In this document: positions 1-10,936 of the stretch, in pieces | Layout: each line of letters starts with the position of its first letter | How positions within the stretch are numbered: position 1 is the stretch's first letter | Assembly: GCF_021869535.1 (NCBI RefSeq) | Contig: NW_026262581.1 | Coordinates: forward strand, 112,806,771-112,870,770 | DNA from: Mytilus californianus | Lineage: Eukaryota; Mollusca; Bivalvia; Mytilida; Mytilidae | Direction of reading: 5' to 3' | DNA length: 64,000 nt | Program-made: the position numbers and the translations under genes | Notes under the pieces: generated by a model | The model's database searches: none | The model's input: the letters and a program-made list of their open reading frames with translations, nothing else | What the model was told of the DNA's origin: nothing

Positions 1-326
1 TTATTGCCCTTTATAGTTAATTTTTTACAATTTTCATAAATTTTGTAAATTTTTGTAAATTTTTACAAAGTATTTTCCACTGTAACTACCGGGCCAAGTT
101 CATTATAGATAGAGATAATAGTAAGGAGCAAGAATGTTCAGTAAAGTAAGATCTACAAACACATCACCATCACCAAAACACAATTTTGTCATGAATCCAT
201 CTGTGTCCTTTGTTTAATATGCACATAGACCAAGGTGAGCGACACAGGCTCTTTAGAGCCTCTAGTTATAATTTCATAAATTGTTTCAAATTTGATTTGA
301 TTAGAAGATTTAATATTTGCTTTTAG

Positions 327-404
327 ATTTACAGGCAATGTGAAATTAAAGGGAATAATTTTGATTGGAGGAGAAGATGACACACACCCTAACAAAATGA
401 GACT
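327..404 (+). CDS. PITHD1: PITHD1 internal exon
   Basis: Acceptor TTTTAG at 321-326, donor GTGAGT at 405. It begins with the last base of a split codon and reads FTGNVKLKGIILIGG then EDDTHPNKMRL, the start of the conserved PITH core. It ends two bases into a Leu codon completed by the next exon. Confidence 0.9.
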
Positions 405-3400
405 GTGAGTTGATAATGCTGATGTGTATGTTTAATGACTTGATAATAACTCTTTGTATGATGTATTTGTCAAATAAGCTTAGATATCGTATCTTTTGCT
501 TATTAAGAACAGTGTTTGATATTCTTTTTTTAGATATCATAAGTATGATGTTTTGTTTTTTTTTATCAGAATACAAGGAGATATACAGAGTTCTCGAAAG
601 TGGTGGTCCGAATGTTTTGAACACCAAAATTTGGCATAGGACCGACACAATTTTGGTATTTTGCAATAGAAATAATAGTGAGGACCAGCAGATTTTCTTT
701 AAGGACCACCACGATAAAAAAGATTTCGAGAACTCTGGATGTAGGGTACATATGTTAATGAGACAGCAACCCAAGGATACACACAAAAAAATTAACATCT
801 GTAGGTCAACTACAATCTTTAACAATAGACAAGTGTCAAGTTATAAATTGTCTTGAGCCGAGTAAAGTGACTATATTTAAAATGACATCAGCATATTGAT
901 TGCTAAAGGACATCTCTTCCAAAATCTTCTGTGAGACTATTGCTTAATATCTTTGTTACAGATGTTCATTGATATTCCATTTATCATAGCCATAATTTGT
1001 ACCTCATTTTCTAAATCAGGACTTTTCACCTGATTTTTTACTTGTTGTGCAGAACTCAACATGTGCCATCAGTTCAATTAAGTTGAAGCAGAACTGTATA
1101 CCTTTCTGGAGCACCTTTGTTTACTAGTTTATTGTGAGGTTTGTGTTGCCCAATCTTTAGTTTTCTCTGCAATTTTTTGTGGATTATTGTTTGTCTGTTT
1201 TGTTTACTTTTGTTTGGCCAATAGTGTTTTATGTCCTTCTATGACACGATTTGTAATGCCTCCTTGGTACTTCTTAATTTTTTTGCATCTTTTTCACAAT
1301 ATTTTTCTCATGTAAATTTTGAACATGAAGGGTTGTATATGTCACTAAGAAAGAAGCAATAATAATTAAAACCTGCATTGTAGTGCAAAAAAGGTATGGG
1401 TGGAGGGACAAGAATAAGATTACTTGTACAGTACCTGTTGTATAAGCTGGCTGTGAAAGTTTTATAAAGGGAAATGTAAATTTTTTTAAAAATTTTATAA
1501 GATTGCACATTTCATATGTCATGAATCTTCATTTGAAAACATTATACCCTGAAAAACAAGCTTCATTTGTATTTCTTTGTGGGAAGTAATGTTGCTAAGC
1601 CTTTTATTTTTCCGTTTATGTGTTTTGAGAGGACAGAGAGACATTCAAAACTTCAGCTACATGTTTATGCTTCCTGAAATTTTTTGTAGCACTCACTTTT
1701 CATGTTTCACTCCCCCTATTGGAATTCTTTAAAATTCTGACACAATCGCAATTGGTTTGATAAAATCAAACTGTACAAACAATTTTACAAACTGCTCAAG
1801 GATAGCCAAAGTCTATTGTCATCAAATTTAGCAGTGCTAGTCCAAGAAAATAGACTACATACAATCCTATTAGATTTGATTTCCACTACATCTTAACTAT
1901 CACAGTACAAATTAATACCTTACATTATCAATTGTAAAAGTAAAAACATATGAGCATGACAAAAAGAAGGGTAGTCATTTTTGAATTGAGATCTTTTTGA
2001 CAAATTTAAGCTTTCATACTATTGTTGAATGAACTGCAATATGTGGAGAGCAACACTAACAGTCAAGTCACAGTAATTCCTTAATAATATGGTACATATC
2101 ATTAATACAACAACCTTTGACAGATTTATTAACATGTAAACATGATGAAGCAGGGTTAAATAAGACTGTAGATTAACCCATCCCCCCCCCCCCCCTTTGC
2201 TTAGATCATAGACTGAACAAATAATCAATTTGTCACATGACAAGTATAATAGCTAAACTATTATTACACATTCCCATGCATATGTTTCCTCTTCATTGGT
2301 TTTGAACTTAAAATAATAATGTTACCTGATGATATTTCATAAAGGTTTACTGTATTTATATTTTAGATTTAAAAATCGTGCTAATATGACATTTGATGAT
2401 GTTAGTGTTGATGCAGACCAGGAATTTGAAGTTCATCCAGATACACAAGGAGTTGTGGAATATAATCCTAAGTATGTACAATAAGTTCTTGAGTTATTAA
2501 AGAAGAAAGATTTTCCTTTAACTCTTTAATTAATTTTTAGCAAATCTGGGACAAAGAACTCCCATTGACTTCAATTGGCATCTGTTGTAATTCTCAACAT
2601 ACATTATCATAAATTAAAATCTTTTCCAAAATTTCTTCTAAGAAATTACTCTCAACAGATTGAAGTACTTTAGCAATGAAAAAGGCTGAATTATTTTGGT
2701 GTTCAGGCGGTAAAGAGTTATTTACATCGTTTTATTGGTTTTATAAGGTTAACTCATTTATCTTAACTAAACTATTGTTAAAACTGGCAGTGAATATGAA
2801 TGTATATTTACTGTAAACCAACTAATTATGGGAGAGATTTTATTGTGCAACTTTTGTGAGTTAAAATATTGTGAAAATGAATCTTCATGAAGATGTTAAC
2901 TTTCTTATATGAATAAAAAACAATGTTTAAAACTGAAAAAAAACCATAAATAAAAGAGGGCTGAATAGGAAAAATACAGTATCTGTGAAAATAAGTTTAC
3001 AGTATATGAATTAATGGAGAGATGGGGTTAAAGTCATAGACACAGCAACACATCAACATATTTAAACCAAAAAGATGGTAAGGTCTTCAATGATACACAG
3101 GTGTTCATACCTTATGTTATGATCCTTATTGACCACAAAATCAAGAGATTGTGAAAGAATTCCACAAAGTCCATGATGATCCAACACAGATCTATCTACA
3201 ACAATTTTCTTTATGGACAAAAAGATTTTGGATCTTTATCTGTCATATTTTTTACTCACATATAGTCTTAGAAGGGAAATTCTATCTGTGTGGATTTTTA
3301 ATACATTTATGATATTTTAATATGAAAATATCAAGGACTATACATAAGATAGAAAAAATTTAGACAAAGCAAAATGTAAGATAACATACTATTTTATATG

Positions 3401-5371
3401 GATATACATCTATATTTGATATCTTTAACAGAATGTGAAAAAAAAATAACAACTGTAAAATTATAATATATGTATCTGTGATGGATAATATAGGAAGATG
3501 TGGTATGAGTGCCAATGAGACAACTCTCCATCCAAGTAACAATTTATAAAAGTAAACCATTATAGGTCAAGGTACGGCCTTCAACACGGAGCATTGGCTC
3601 ACACCGAACAGCAAGCTATAAAGGGCCCCAAAAATTACTAGTGTAAAACCATTCAAACGGAAAAACCAACGGTCTAAACTATATAAAAACAAGAAACGAG
3701 AAACACGTATGAACTACATAAACAGACGACAACTACTGCACATCAGATTCCTGACTTAGGACAGGTGCAAGCATTTGCAGCGGGATTAAACGTTTTAATG
3801 GTACCAAACCTTCTCCCTTTTCTAAAACAATAGTATAACATCACAACATAGAAAGACACACTATAAAATATCAATTGGAAGGCTTAACTCAATCAAAAAA
3901 CGTAAATTAACACACAATGAACGAATAAATTTGATCTGTGATACCTGAATGCAAATACATAGTTAATAAAAATTATAAGGGATAAACAATTAAGGTCAAA
4001 AGTAAATAAACAGGTTTAAACAAAGTTAAAGTATGATACCACTGTGAAATGTTAAACAATATTGTATATATATATATTCTTTTGATGTTTTAGGGTCGTT
4101 AGATTCAGTTCTGTCCATCATCTGACAATACATTTTCCAAGCAACTTTGGTGCAGATAATACAAAAGTATACTATATAGGTTTGAAAGGAGATTTTACAG
4201 AGGTATTTCTTCTTTGATATTAACAATTAAAAATGATCAAAACTTTTATACCAGTTAATTAAAAGGAATATTAACCAACACATTTCTTATTGATACTTTT
4301 TATACCAAAACATTGAATGAGATTTAACAGAGTTATTACTTGTTGAAATTTTGAAGTGAAAATGATAAATAGTTTTTTTACAACCTCAAATTTTTAAAAT
4401 CATATATTTTATAAAATTCTATCATCATGGTAACATCTGCTAGTACATAATTTCCTTAAGGTACACTTCATCTGATTGTTGAAACATGGATACAGTCTTA
4501 TTTATGACAAAATGATTGATTGAGGTCTGTCTCCTGTTATTAGAGAACTTGGTTCTAAAATTCAAATAACTGTGCATATTTTCATTTCTCCTTTGACTAA
4601 TACCAGTAATTGAATAATTGGATACTAGCAGTTGGTGCTAATTTATACAAAATACAGACAAAAGTTAAAATGATTTTGGTAATGTACCCTCAAGCTTCAG
4701 AATAAAAGATGCCGAAATATACATTGGCGTTTAGCTGAATTCTTTATAGACATTCGTTCATTGTTGAAGACCCTACATCAACTGTCAAGAATAAAAGCCC
4801 GGTTTATTGATAATTTTCTATTCTATGTATTGTGTGCGATTTTGTCCCATGTACATTTACTCCATATCCTTTCATTTTCTATGCAATTGCTGAAAAAGTA
4901 AGAACATAAATAGAATATTTGAAGTGTATTAGGAGAAAAATGTGTAATTGTGTAAAATATTGGTCTGTTTTTGGTATTTCAGACCAAAATAACACTATTC
5001 AAAGATTAAGATAAGGTTTTAGTAAAAAAGTTTATAAAAATATGTAAGTGACAGTTATGCTAATCAAATTATTTATACTGTTTAACCATACTGTACATAT
5101 TTTATTAAGATCTGGAATCGAACATTCAATTTATGTTATTACGTCTTAACTTTTCAGATAATCAGTTTGATGAATATTTATATGTCGTTCAAAAAGACCC
5201 TATCACAAAGAAATGAACTGATCAACCTTTATGTCAAGTGAAGTAACACATGTTATTTATTTATTTAAGGCACACAGACATGAAGTGACAATTTGTACAT
5301 ATGAAGCCAGAGCAATGCCACAGGACCACAAGGCTAATGCATTTGATGGTGTTAATCATCAAATCTCATAA
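327..5371 (+). CDS. PITHD1: PITH domain-containing protein 1, 3' part of gene (four exons)
   Basis: Spliced exons 327-404, 2367-2471, 4094-4202 and 5270-5371 encode the last 130 residues of a PITH-domain protein. All junctions are GT/AG and phases agree. The product contains the blocks NVKLKGIILIGGEDDTHP, VVRFSSVHHLTIHFPSNFGA, KVYYIGLKGDFTE and HRHEVTICTYEA, which align collinearly with vertebrate PITHD1, including the C-terminal tail ending in IS. The PITH domain is a beta-sandwich that in TXNL1 binds the proteasome; PITHD1 itself is a small soluble protein linked to proteasome and transcriptional roles. The N-terminal exons (roughly 80 residues in the human protein) must lie upstream of base 1, so the gene is partial here. 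Family assignment is firm; cellular role in this organism is inferred. Confidence 0.93.
586..736. repeat. Foldback/MITE-like element in PITHD1 intron
   Basis: The ends are inverted copies: AGAGTTCTCGAAA on the left and TTTCGAGAACTCT on the right, with a second inner inverted pair (GTGGTGGTCC / GGACCACCAC). Total about 150 bp. No clear target-site duplication was seen. The rest of this intron (405-2366) is AT-rich with no further structure recognised except a C13-14 run near 2180. Confidence 0.6.
2367..2471 (+). CDS. PITHD1: PITHD1 internal exon
   Basis: Acceptor TTTTAG at 2361-2366, donor GTATGT at 2472. It reads FKNRANMTFDDVSVDADQ followed by EFEVHPDTQGVVEYNPK, aligning with the acidic middle section of vertebrate PITHD1. 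Phase matches both neighbouring exons. Confidence 0.9.
2811..3002. mobile_element. TA-flanked MITE (CTGTAAA family), copy 1
   Basis: Terminal inverted repeats start CTGTAAACCAACTAATT on the left and end AATAAGTTTACAG on the right. Both ends abut TA (2809-2810 and 3003-3004), the target duplication expected of Tc1/mariner-type MITEs. About 192 bp, with no coding capacity. A second copy of the same family lies at 26219-26415. Confidence 0.65.
3481..3830 (-). repeat. Dispersed retroelement-like 3' end (GGATAGTTGTCTCATTGGCA family)
   Basis: On the minus strand this reads ...GTTGAAGGCCGTACCTTGAC... then GGATGGAGAGTTGTCTCATT and GGCACTCATACCACATC. Related sequence occurs in + orientation near 14766-14882 and 39745-39852. 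Several copies sharing one end suggest the 3' end of a retroelement, but no reverse transcriptase remnant is visible here. It lies in a PITHD1 intron. Confidence 0.5.
4094..4202 (+). CDS. PITHD1: PITHD1 internal exon
   Basis: Acceptor TTTTAG ending at 4093, donor GTATTT at 4203. It encodes the most conserved PITH stretch (RFSSVHHLTIHFPSNFGADN, then TKVYYIGLKGDFTE). Confidence 0.92.
5270..5371 (+). CDS. PITHD1: PITHD1 last exon with stop codon
   Basis: Acceptor TTTAAG at 5264-5269. Reads AHRHEVTICTYEARAMPQDH and ends ...NHQIS with TAA at 5369-5371. The length and C-terminal IS match the family. A 3' UTR follows, with a polyadenylation signal at 5436. Confidence 0.92.
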   Translation, partial: AHRHEVTICTYEARAMPQDHKANAFDGVNHQIS

Positions 5372-5435
5372 CAAACTATGGAGACTTATTTTTATTATTA
5401 TTTTATAAATAATTATTGCTGCAATATGTATTTTG

Positions 5436-5441
5436 AATAAA
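5436..5441 (+). other. PITHD1 polyadenylation signal candidate
   Basis: AATAAA 65 bases after the PITHD1 stop codon, in an AT-rich tail; the first canonical hexamer downstream. Confidence 0.55.
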
Positions 5442-7509
5442 TATTCTTTTGACATTTATTTTATACTATCTCAAAAACTGTGTATGGAAAACAATTTTGA
5501 AACAAATGAGAGAAATCATCGATAAGAAGATAAGTTATTATATTTGTGTACTATTTCACCTTATCAGTTGACCTGAATGTTCAAAATGAAGGAAGATATT
5601 GATTTTTATCATTTACATGTATTAATGATGGGGGGATTGTAACAATGCAATCATCTATATATTTTCTATGGGTAAACATCCCCCTGTCGACATCATAGAG
5701 ACCAAACAGAAAGTTAGTGTTCCTTTAAATTGGTACATTTAATAACCCCCAGCAGTTATTTAACCAGATTTATGTTCCAATCCCCACCTCCATCAACTTG
5801 TCCTGCTCTGCAGATTTAATCAGCAGTTCAAAAAGAACAATGTCATTTTAAGAGGGATTTGCTGGATTTTTCCTGCTGGCACTTATGACACAGGTCTGAG
5901 ATATCCCATAACAATCCAGACTTGCAGTAAGATAACTTCTGTATGTGTTAACAATTAATTTACAGCTATGGAACTTCTACATAGGAGGCATGATGTTATA
6001 ATAAAGGTAATCTAAAAATACCAAATTTGCCTCCATTCCAGAATTTTCTTTATAAATCTCATATAGTCATTGAAACTTACGGAACAAATAAGGTAAAAGA
6101 AATGAAATAAAGGCTACAAAAGATGATTTAATCTTGTCATATTTAATTGCATTATCAAAATCCTGAATCTCATTAGACATGGTTCCTTTGTATAAAGTTG
6201 CTAATGTCAACCCTGTTTCTTTCACATTCTATCTTATATCAATATGTTCAAGATATTTTAAACGTGTGGATTTTCAAATATTTTTCAACTACAAAATGGT
6301 CATTTCTCAAAATGGCTAATTAAGAGCATCAAGATGAGGCTTATTGACTAATACAAACAAGTGGTACTCATCGATACAAAATTCTCCAAAATGGATAAAC
6401 TATAGACTGTTCAAGAATATGTAAGACTTTGAGAGTTATCTAAACATTCTAGATGACAAAAATATTTTTATTTTATATAAATTTAGGGCAGGTAACCATG
6501 CATTACCTATAGAAAAAGTAAATTTTCACATAGTCCAAATATAATGTCAATATTCTTACTGTTTAATACTAAATAACAATCAGTTTTAAGAAAACTATGT
6601 TCATTTATTAAGTGTATTAATAAAAAGGTTAGTCCCTCCATGTAAATGTATAACACCAGACTGTCATATTTAGTTGAAACGTTTATTATACATGTCATAA
6701 AGTTGTACTTCATTTTACATTATCGTACTGCATCTGTTTACCCTAAATTATTGTATTTGTATTTATATTGTACTTTCTCTGTAAACTTGTATATAGTTTT
6801 TAGAGAATAAAGTATCTATCTAAACTTAGGGCAATTAAGAACTTACCATATATTTGATAGTTTGATTTGCCCTAGCCCAAAATAAGTCCTAAAAAGGCTT
6901 TCAGATAACAGTGCTTGCCTGTTGTTAAAGGCTTTATTTTGCCATCTGTAAAGTAATTTTGTTGGGTTGTTGTCATATTGATATATACTCCAAATTTTCC
7001 CTTTCTTCATATTTGATATTTTGACATCAACCCAAAGATAAATGCGAATACCTAGATTACAGGATTCTAATCCCCCAAAAAAATACAGAAAAAATCAATA
7101 GAAATACTGTAGAAATTTTAATCAAAGTTCCAAATTAAATATTTCTTTCAAAATATCAAATATGAGTCAAAGTACATTACTATAGTATTATTATGATAAC
7201 CATAAGCAACAATTTACATCTGTGTCAACCGAGGGTAATATATAAATACATTTCTGGAATATAGGTACCTTAATTCCAAACTTGAATAGGACTAAAATGA
7301 TACATTCTGTTCATATACATGTATATACTTTATACTGCAGTTTTTTCATCAGATACTATTTCTTGAGTTAGTTTGAATACTGAGAAATTGTATAAGAGCC
7401 ATAATGTTACCTCTATGATTGTGTTTGCTATTTGTAATAGTTACTCTGTATTTGGTAGAACATGGATGCATAGCATTTTATCTTTGACATAAAAATCTCT
7501 CAAGACCTC
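5442..7509. other. Intergenic AT-rich sequence, no gene recognised
   Basis: No ORF with recognisable protein similarity and no strong repeat. At 6750-6830 a stretch ending TTAGAGAATAAAGTATCTATCT resembles the 3' tail of a non-LTR element on the + strand, at low confidence. Confidence 0.4.
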
Positions 7510-7920
7510 AAAGAGTAGTGGTATAGCATTGGAGAATTTCATCTAATCAGACTGACTTGTTGGTCTCTAAGAAGTGTGCTTGCCTCAAGTGCAGGAGAAC
7601 CTGGGTTTCACTTCCCCCGACGGTTCAACCCAACGACATGAAAATTAATATTTTCTACTTCTCTGCTAGGCATGCAGCATTTAGGAGTAAGAGCAAAGAC
7701 TGGTCAGCCTAGAGAGTTAAAAGAATGTGTCTGTGTAGGGTTACATGTCTTTATTGCAGACTGTTTCATTGTAAACTAGCATGTGAAAAATCCAGCTCAG
7801 CCTTTCTGAATTCTAGTACAAACCAGGGTTCATTTTCCTATCACATTAACATGTTCTCGTTCTGAATATCTATTTAATTTGCTACTGGATGTTTAAAAGC
7901 CATCCATCATCATCAAAATA
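7510..7920 (+). repeat. tRNA-derived SINE candidate
   Basis: Near 7560-7616 there is a box-A-like TGGTCTCTAAGAAGTG and a box-B-like GGGTTTCACTTCC at typical tRNA spacing, followed by a non-tRNA body. The tail region contains TGTTCTCGTTCTGAATAT and CTACTGGATG and ends with an (ATC)n-like run. A related tail fragment, TGTTCTTGTTCTGAATAT followed by CCACTGGAC, sits at 15515-15565. The tail motif is one I associate with common bivalve SINE/LINE 3' regions. No target duplication was identified. Confidence 0.5.
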
Positions 7921-9985
7921 GACCAAATCTAGGAAGATCTTTAAAGAGCAGTTAAATAACCTTAAGAGTATTTTGTGTATAAACGAGACAACATCTTGGA
8001 AGATCTAAATTTATTCTGAAAACTAAGTTGTAAATTAATGTCCTTTTAAACATATTGCATTAGGTAAACAAGACTAACTTATACATATTAATATAAAGAA
8101 AAAGGTTAATATGAAATATTTGAATATAAAGTTTTCTTCTATATATAAAAAAATAATGCATAAACTGGTAAAATATAATGGCAGTATTTACTTAACACAC
8201 GTTAAAATAAAATACCTGGTTTAATTGGAGACAACTTATAAAAAATAATAAAAAAAAAATGTATCTTTATTACACAGCAATTAGAAGTTACAAACTTTGC
8301 CATTTATGTCACCAACATGTTTTTTTTTATCCAAATTGAGCAAGTGGTTTAGTAACTTCTCCCCAGAAAGACTGACATATGAGTTTCAAATAATTTTCTT
8401 AAATATTTTATCTAAAGATTTTTATTTCTGAATATATCAATTTTAATCAAATTTTATATTTAAAAATAGTTGTTTCCATCATTAAAAAAATGAACAAAAA
8501 TTGTTTTTTTTATTCTTCAAAGTAAAATTCAAATACAGCTTACATTAACAATAATGTTTGGAGTAAATGTGTATGTGAATTGTAGTAAATACAATTATCG
8601 TTTCATTTAAAAACTTTGGAAGTACAAAAAAGTAGTGATGTACATGAACACTTTGTTTGAGGTAGTTTTCTACAACATTATTTGTGTTGCACAATGCTTT
8701 ATTTCTCCTTAAACAATACATATTACGTGTATATAATTCAATAATCTTTTCTTATGAATAACTTCGAAGTCCTAAAATATTTTTTGACATATTTATCTAA
8801 TAACCTCACTGTAGTTGCATGAATGTGTATATGTATATGTTGACTGAGACATTCACTGAATAACTTCCATGAAACTAGTTTAACCAATGTAACCTTGTCA
8901 AGGGCAATAACTCTAAAACCCTAAACCGGATTACCAAAAATCAAAATCTTTTCTTTATCAAGATAAGAAACTGAAAATGAATTAGATGATCATATCAGCC
9001 TTCTATATCTTCAAGGATAGTCATTTTCTTAATAAAAATTCATCAGTTTATACAGATACTGTAAAAAATATTCTTCATAAAAGAAGTTAAATACATTTGT
9101 TCGACATTGAGACTGAAATATTTCATTTAAAGGCACAATTAAAAAACCTCAAACCAGCAGAAAGTGATAACAACATTCATTTAGTTGAACTATGTAACAA
9201 TGTATATAAAGTACAAAAAATTCATACATATGAAGAATATATTAACTTTTATTAGAAAAAAAAATGTAAAATTTGTTTGAAATTACAACGTAAAAAGGTA
9301 CAAAACAGGTGAACTTGAACAACAATTTTATTATTATTATCACATTGTGACTTTGTATATATTAAATGAACATTTCATTAAAGTCCAAGTCTATTTTGAA
9401 ATCTTCTAGGGAAAACTTTGACCTATTACTGCTATTAGATAATTTCACATACTTATCCTATTGCAAGAAAAGTCAAGAAATTGGAGGTTGGTTGTTTTTT
9501 GGTATTGTTGTGCAGTCATGAAACTGACCATTGTTGTCAGAATTGCAGCATTGTATCTGACAAAAATAAAGTTCAAAAGAAAAATATCAAAGTAAAATCC
9601 AAAATTTCTGCTTTAATCAGCATTCAGGAAAAGAAAAAGATAAAGCTGTTAAAATCTATAAATAATCAAATATAGCAGAAATATTCTGCATATTATGCAA
9701 TTATTGTTAGGTTAAATTAAGTTAACACCCATTATTGAAAATGTCATGGAAGTTGCGTAGGATGATCAGTATAATTGGTAAATCATTGAATTAAGCACTT
9801 TAACATAGGAAAACTTAAAATATTACTTAAAATAGAAAAGACAATGATATCAGATAATTTTAATTTCCTAACCAAGAGGATCAGGCCAACCTTCTTGGAT
9901 AAGTACAGTAAAGAAAAAAAATACTACAAAACATATGAACACTTCATAAATTAACAATTGTGGTATACTTAAATAATCTCAAATA
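7921..9985. other. Intergenic AT-rich sequence, no gene recognised
   Basis: Low-complexity AT-rich DNA. The only item of note is AAGGGCAATAACTCTAAAAC at about 8900, a motif that recurs inside the tandem units of several repeat families in this window. Confidence 0.4.
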
Positions 9986-10110
9986 ATAACAAGAAGCCCT
10001 GGGGACCCTGTTTCGCTCACCTGTCTTCCATGCATAATACTGACAATGAATTTCAATATCTGGCAGGGGGCATCCAATACCATTCCAAAGGGGACAATCA
10101 TATCATATAG
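9986..10110 (-). repeat. 3' end fragment of a hairpin-terminated repeat family
   Basis: Read on the minus strand it ends CAGGTGAGCGAAACAGGG, then a short GGGTCCCCAGGGC hairpin and CTTCTTGTT. This resembles the ends of families B, E and G (a motif, a hairpin, then CTTGTT). The rest of the element could not be delimited. Sequence from 10111 to 10681 shows nothing recognisable. Confidence 0.35.
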
Positions 10111-10681
10111 TGTTGTCAAATTGAACAGTTTTCACTAACCGGTTACTCAGATAATGTTTTAACTGATTAATCGGTTAACCATAATGAAAGTTGACATTCT
10201 AACTCGTTCAAAGACTATGTATGCAGTTCTTGATTACGAATGTATGGTTATTAAAGATGATGTATTGATGTTCATTATCACATCCTAACAAAATCGTATG
10301 TATTGTTTGATCTGCATGCTACTGGTACAACCAGTATTCATTACAATTGCATTTCACATTGTAAATAAACAAATGACAGATGCTAAGTGATGTCAATAGC
10401 TAACACTGGCTGTTCATGCCAGCTAAGCTAAAAAATAAAGTTAACTGTGAAAGGCAAGCTATATGATTTCAAGGCAAGAAGTATTACTGTTCTAAAAAAA
10501 TAAATCATTCATCAGAAGAATTATGTGCACTGTGTGAAAAAAAAAATTGTTGAACTGACATCCACAACAGTCAATTTCAAATTATATTTGGACGGAAATA
10601 TAATTATAAATGAAGTTTTAAAGATCTTACTATTGCTATAAAATAGATGCTTCTAATATTTAATATCTAATTAAAACAGTA

Positions 10682-10936
10682 CTAGTACATTCTTGCTGCA
10701 GCAATATATGCTGTGCCTATATAGTTCTTAGCAAAAGGTTTGACATCTATCTCTACTTCATATTCCCCTAACTGAACATCGGTTTTACACAGTCTTCCAA
10801 GTAAGAAACAAATGGTGTAGGCTGCTATTTCAAATTCAGGACTGGTTCCCAGAAAACAGCTACTAATAGGTTTTCCTTTTTCTTCCCTCCAGTCGAACTG
10901 TAGAGCAATCAGTCTGAAGTGTTCATCATCTTGTAC
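10682..10936 (-). CDS. EndoU last exon (catalytic lysine, stop)
   Basis: Acceptor TTTATTTAG. Encodes VQDDEHFRLIALQFDWREEK, GKPISSCFLGTSPEFEIAAY and the C-terminal NYIGTAYIAAARMY, with TAG at 10684-10682. Lys221 is in KGKPIS. Confidence 0.94.
   Translation of the reverse strand, partial: VQDDEHFRLIALQFDWREEKGKPISSCFLGTSPEFEIAAYTICFLLGRLCKTDVQLGEYEVEIDVKPFAKNYIGTAYIAAARMY

Noticed and set aside
189..395. Minus-strand ORF of 68 codons overlapping the left PITHD1 exon
   Set aside because: The + strand at 327-404 encodes a conserved PITH segment with correct splice sites in phase with the next exon; the minus ORF is its shadow.
7510..7620. Functional tRNA gene
   Set aside because: Box A and B are degenerate and no cloverleaf or anticodon stem could be drawn; it fits a tRNA-derived SINE head better.
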